DNA of 64,000 nucleotides from Bradyrhizobium sp. CCGUVB1N3 (GTDB lineage: Bacteria > Pseudomonadota > Alphaproteobacteria > Rhizobiales > Xanthobacteraceae), in the NCBI RefSeq assembly GCF_024199925.1, contig NZ_JANADR010000001.1, positions 5,397,501 through 5,461,500 of the forward strand. Reading direction: 5' to 3'. Shown here in pieces: positions 62,370 to 64,000 of the stretch (within the stretch, counting starts at the first letter, position 1; the number at the start of each line of letters is the position of its first letter). The notes under the pieces were generated by a model, which saw nothing but the letters and a program-made list of their open reading frames with translations, was not told the DNA's origin and searched no databases. A program made the position numbers and the translations under genes.

Positions 62370-62432
62370 GTTGGTCCTCCTCGGGGGTCAGCCCAAGTAA
62401 CCGATCAGCCGCAGTGCGGTTCCGCATCCGCT

Positions 62433-63167
62433 TTAGAGAATGAGCCCGCCGTCGACGACGATGGTCTGGCCGATGATGTAGGACGACAACGGCGAGGCCA
62501 GGAACAAGGCTGCACCGGCCATATCAGCCGGCGTGCCCAATCGCCGCAGCGGAATGCGTGACAGCGCGCCCTCGAGCCGCTGGGGATTGGAGGTCGTGAC
62601 TTTTGTCATCTTGGTATCGACGAGCCCCGGCGCGATGCCGTTGACGCGGATGCCGTCCTCGGCCCAGGCCTCGCCCAGCGTCCGCGTCAATCCGACCGCG
62701 CCGGTCTTCGAGGCATTGTAGGCCGGATTGCCCATGGTGGAGTGGTAGGCCGCGGTCGACGAGACGATGATCAGCGATCCCCGCGAATCCCGCAGCATGG
62801 GATGAAAGCGCGTGGCGCAGGCCATCAAGCTCATGAGATTGACTTCGAGTACCCTACGGAAGCCGGTCATCTCGAATTCGCCGCGGCGATAGATCACCGC
62901 GCCCTGTGCCAGCACCAGCACGTCGAGACGTTCGAACGACGGCTTGAACGCTTCGATCGCCCTGGCATCGCTGACATCGAGCTGCGCGTACGCAAGACCG
63001 GTAAGATCCGAGCCTTCTTCCGGCGCGTAATCCTTCGCATGTGCGCGGGTGCCGCAGACTGCGACCTGTGCGCCCTTGGCACGAAAAGCTTGTGCGATGC
63101 CGTTGCCGATGCCGCTGGAACCGCCGACGACCAGCACCTGCCTGCTTGAGAAATCGAGCTCGTTCAT
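62433..63167 (-). CDS. Short-chain dehydrogenase/reductase
   Basis: A 244-aa SDR enzyme with VLVVGGSSGIGNGIA (NAD(P)-binding), catalytic IVSSTAAYHSTMGNPAYNASK (Ser, Tyr-x3-Lys; in parts SSTAAYH and YNASK), and IRVNGIAPGLVDT. The usual NNAG motif is replaced by LAQGA. GGGAGG lies 7 bases before ATG 63167; residues further upstream in the open frame are in the intergenic region and antisense to the next gene. It is divergent from another SDR gene, with 99 bp between. Substrate unknown. Confidence 0.9.
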   Translation of the reverse strand: MNELDFSSRQVLVVGGSSGIGNGIAQAFRAKGAQVAVCGTRAHAKDYAPEEGSDLTGLAYAQLDVSDARAIEAFKPSFERLDVLVLAQGAVIYRRGEFEMTGFRRVLEVNLMSLMACATRFHPMLRDSRGSLIIVSSTAAYHSTMGNPAYNASKTGAVGLTRTLGEAWAEDGIRVNGIAPGLVDTKMTKVTTSNPQRLEGALSRIPLRRLGTPADMAGAALFLASPLSSYIIGQTIVVDGGLIL

Positions 63168-63266
63168 CGCGGCCTCCCTTTGCTTTTGCTTTGTTTGACG
63201 TCTGTGTGGATCGATGCCAGCCTTGTCAATCGCACAACAATAAACGAGCAGGCCCGAGGAAGCAGC

Positions 63267-64000
63267 ATGCCAGACTTCAAGCAGCTCAGCCGATCCGTCA
63301 AGGGAATGACCGTTCTCGTCACAGGCGCGGCAAGCGGCATGGGTCGCGCGACCGCACGCGTGTTCGGTGCGGAAGGCGCCAATGTCGCTGTAACCGACTA
63401 CGACCCGGATGGAGCGCAAGCCGTCGCCAGGGAGGTCACCGCGAGCGGCGGCTCTGCCAAGGCGTGGAAGCTCGATGTTGCCAACGCCGGGGAGATCAGC
63501 CGCGTGGTGGGCGACGTCGCTGCGCATTTCGGCGGGCTCGACATCGTCGTCAACAATGCCGGCATTTCCGTACGCGTTGCGATCGACGACGAAAGTTACG
63601 AAGACGCCTGGGCCAAGGGCATCGCGGTGATGCTGACGGCGCATCCGCGCATCATCCGCGCCGCTCTCCCGCACCTGCGCAAATCGAACAGCCCGCGCAT
63701 CGTCAACATCGCCTCCACCGAGGCGCTCGGCGCCACCGCGCTGCACAGCCCCTATTCCGCTGCCAAAGGCGGCGTTGCTAGCCTGACGCGCTCACTTGCC
63801 GTCGAGCTTGGTCGCGAGGGCATCACCGTGAACTGCATCTGTCCGGGGCCGATCCGCACCGCGATCACCGACCGGATTCCAGAAGATCACAAGACGATCT
63901 ACGCCAAGCGCCGCACCGCGCTTGGCCGCTATGGCGACCCGGAGGAGGTCGCGCACATGACCTTGAGCCTGTGCCTGCCGGCGGCCTCGTTCCTGACCGG
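63267..64000 (+). CDS. Short-chain dehydrogenase/reductase (3' end cut by window)
   Basis: An open frame from ATG 63267 runs to the edge without a stop (244 codons seen). It shows VLVTGAASGMGRATARVFG (cofactor site), DIVVNNAGISV, NIASTEALGATALHSPYSAAKGG (catalytic Ser and Tyr-x3-Lys; in parts) and GITVNCICPGPIRT. CGAGGAAG precedes the ATG. It is divergent from the SDR at 62433-63167, but the two share only general family similarity. A joint pathway is possible but unproven. Confidence 0.88.
   Translation, partial: MPDFKQLSRSVKGMTVLVTGAASGMGRATARVFGAEGANVAVTDYDPDGAQAVAREVTASGGSAKAWKLDVANAGEISRVVGDVAAHFGGLDIVVNNAGISVRVAIDDESYEDAWAKGIAVMLTAHPRIIRAALPHLRKSNSPRIVNIASTEALGATALHSPYSAAKGGVASLTRSLAVELGREGITVNCICPGPIRTAITDRIPEDHKTIYAKRRTALGRYGDPEEVAHMTLSLCLPAASFLT

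Noticed and set aside
1..64000. CRISPR arrays, tRNAs, rRNAs, integrases or transposases
   Set aside because: Looked for direct repeats with regular spacing, TTCGA-type tRNA arms and recombinase motifs; none was convincing.

Overview
The window reads as chromosomal DNA of a Bradyrhizobium-like alphaproteobacterium (Nitrobacteraceae, Hyphomicrobiales). It is visibly GC-rich. Its proteins look rhizobial: RcdA/DUF1465, DUF1192, DUF4164, an orphan ABC_sub_bind lipid/solute-binding protein, and an FtsZ tail ending in an IPAFLRR-type peptide. The zapA / 6S RNA / 5-FCL order and dense short palindromic intergenic repeats fit the same group. These assignments come from memory of the families; no database search was possible. 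No tRNA, rRNA, integrase, transposase or CRISPR array was seen.

Region by region: 1-5.3 kb holds a polar amino-acid ABC transporter operon (two substrate-binding proteins, permease, ATPase) behind an N-carbamoyl-amino-acid-hydrolase-like nitrilase, with a divergent LysR regulator. 5.4-9.3 kb holds assorted enzymes (glutamine amidotransferase, YbgC thioesterase, Tat-type metallophosphoesterase) and a tandemly duplicated DUF6869-like protein. 9.5-13.1 kb is ruvC-ruvA-cdd-ruvB plus yebC. 13.3-16.7 kb carries two soluble chemoreceptor paralogues. 16.8-19.3 kb carries a YmdB-like phosphodiesterase, 5-FCL, 6S RNA, zapA and DUF4164. 19.6-27.3 kb is the lower Calvin/glycolysis set tkt-gap-(47-aa membrane protein)-pgk-fbaA(class II)-fba(class I)-thiE-like. 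27.3-35.7 kb has a Sel1 protein, an inositol monophosphatase, an orphan AAA ATPase and an RND efflux pair.

36-39.3 kb is the most unusual locus. A compact second-type ftsZ, placed outside any division cluster, is preceded by a helix-turn-helix/coiled-coil gene and faces a divergent coiled-coil gene of unknown function. A perfect CtrA consensus (TTAA-N7-TTAA) lies in the shared intergenic region. 39.3-42.9 kb looks like an accessory patch: an A+T-richer solute-binding protein, a decayed signal-peptide gene, and a DUF1254 protein under a perfect FixK/FNR-type box.

42.9-47.5 kb contains a fatty-acyl-cyclopropane-synthase-like methyltransferase/DUF1295 pair and a MotA/MotB-like stator pair not linked to flagellar genes. 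47.8-51.6 kb has an MsbA-like exporter, rpmE, rcdA and DUF1192. 52.7-57.5 kb encodes two c-di-GMP proteins (7TMR-DISM-PAS-GGDEF-EAL and Cache-GGDEF). 57.6-64 kb has galU, a lytic transglycosylase, a DUF459 SGNH hydrolase, a CsbD-like protein and two divergent short-chain dehydrogenases, the last cut by the window edge.

At least a dozen intergenic spaces carry imperfect palindromic repeats of several families, which account for most long gaps.
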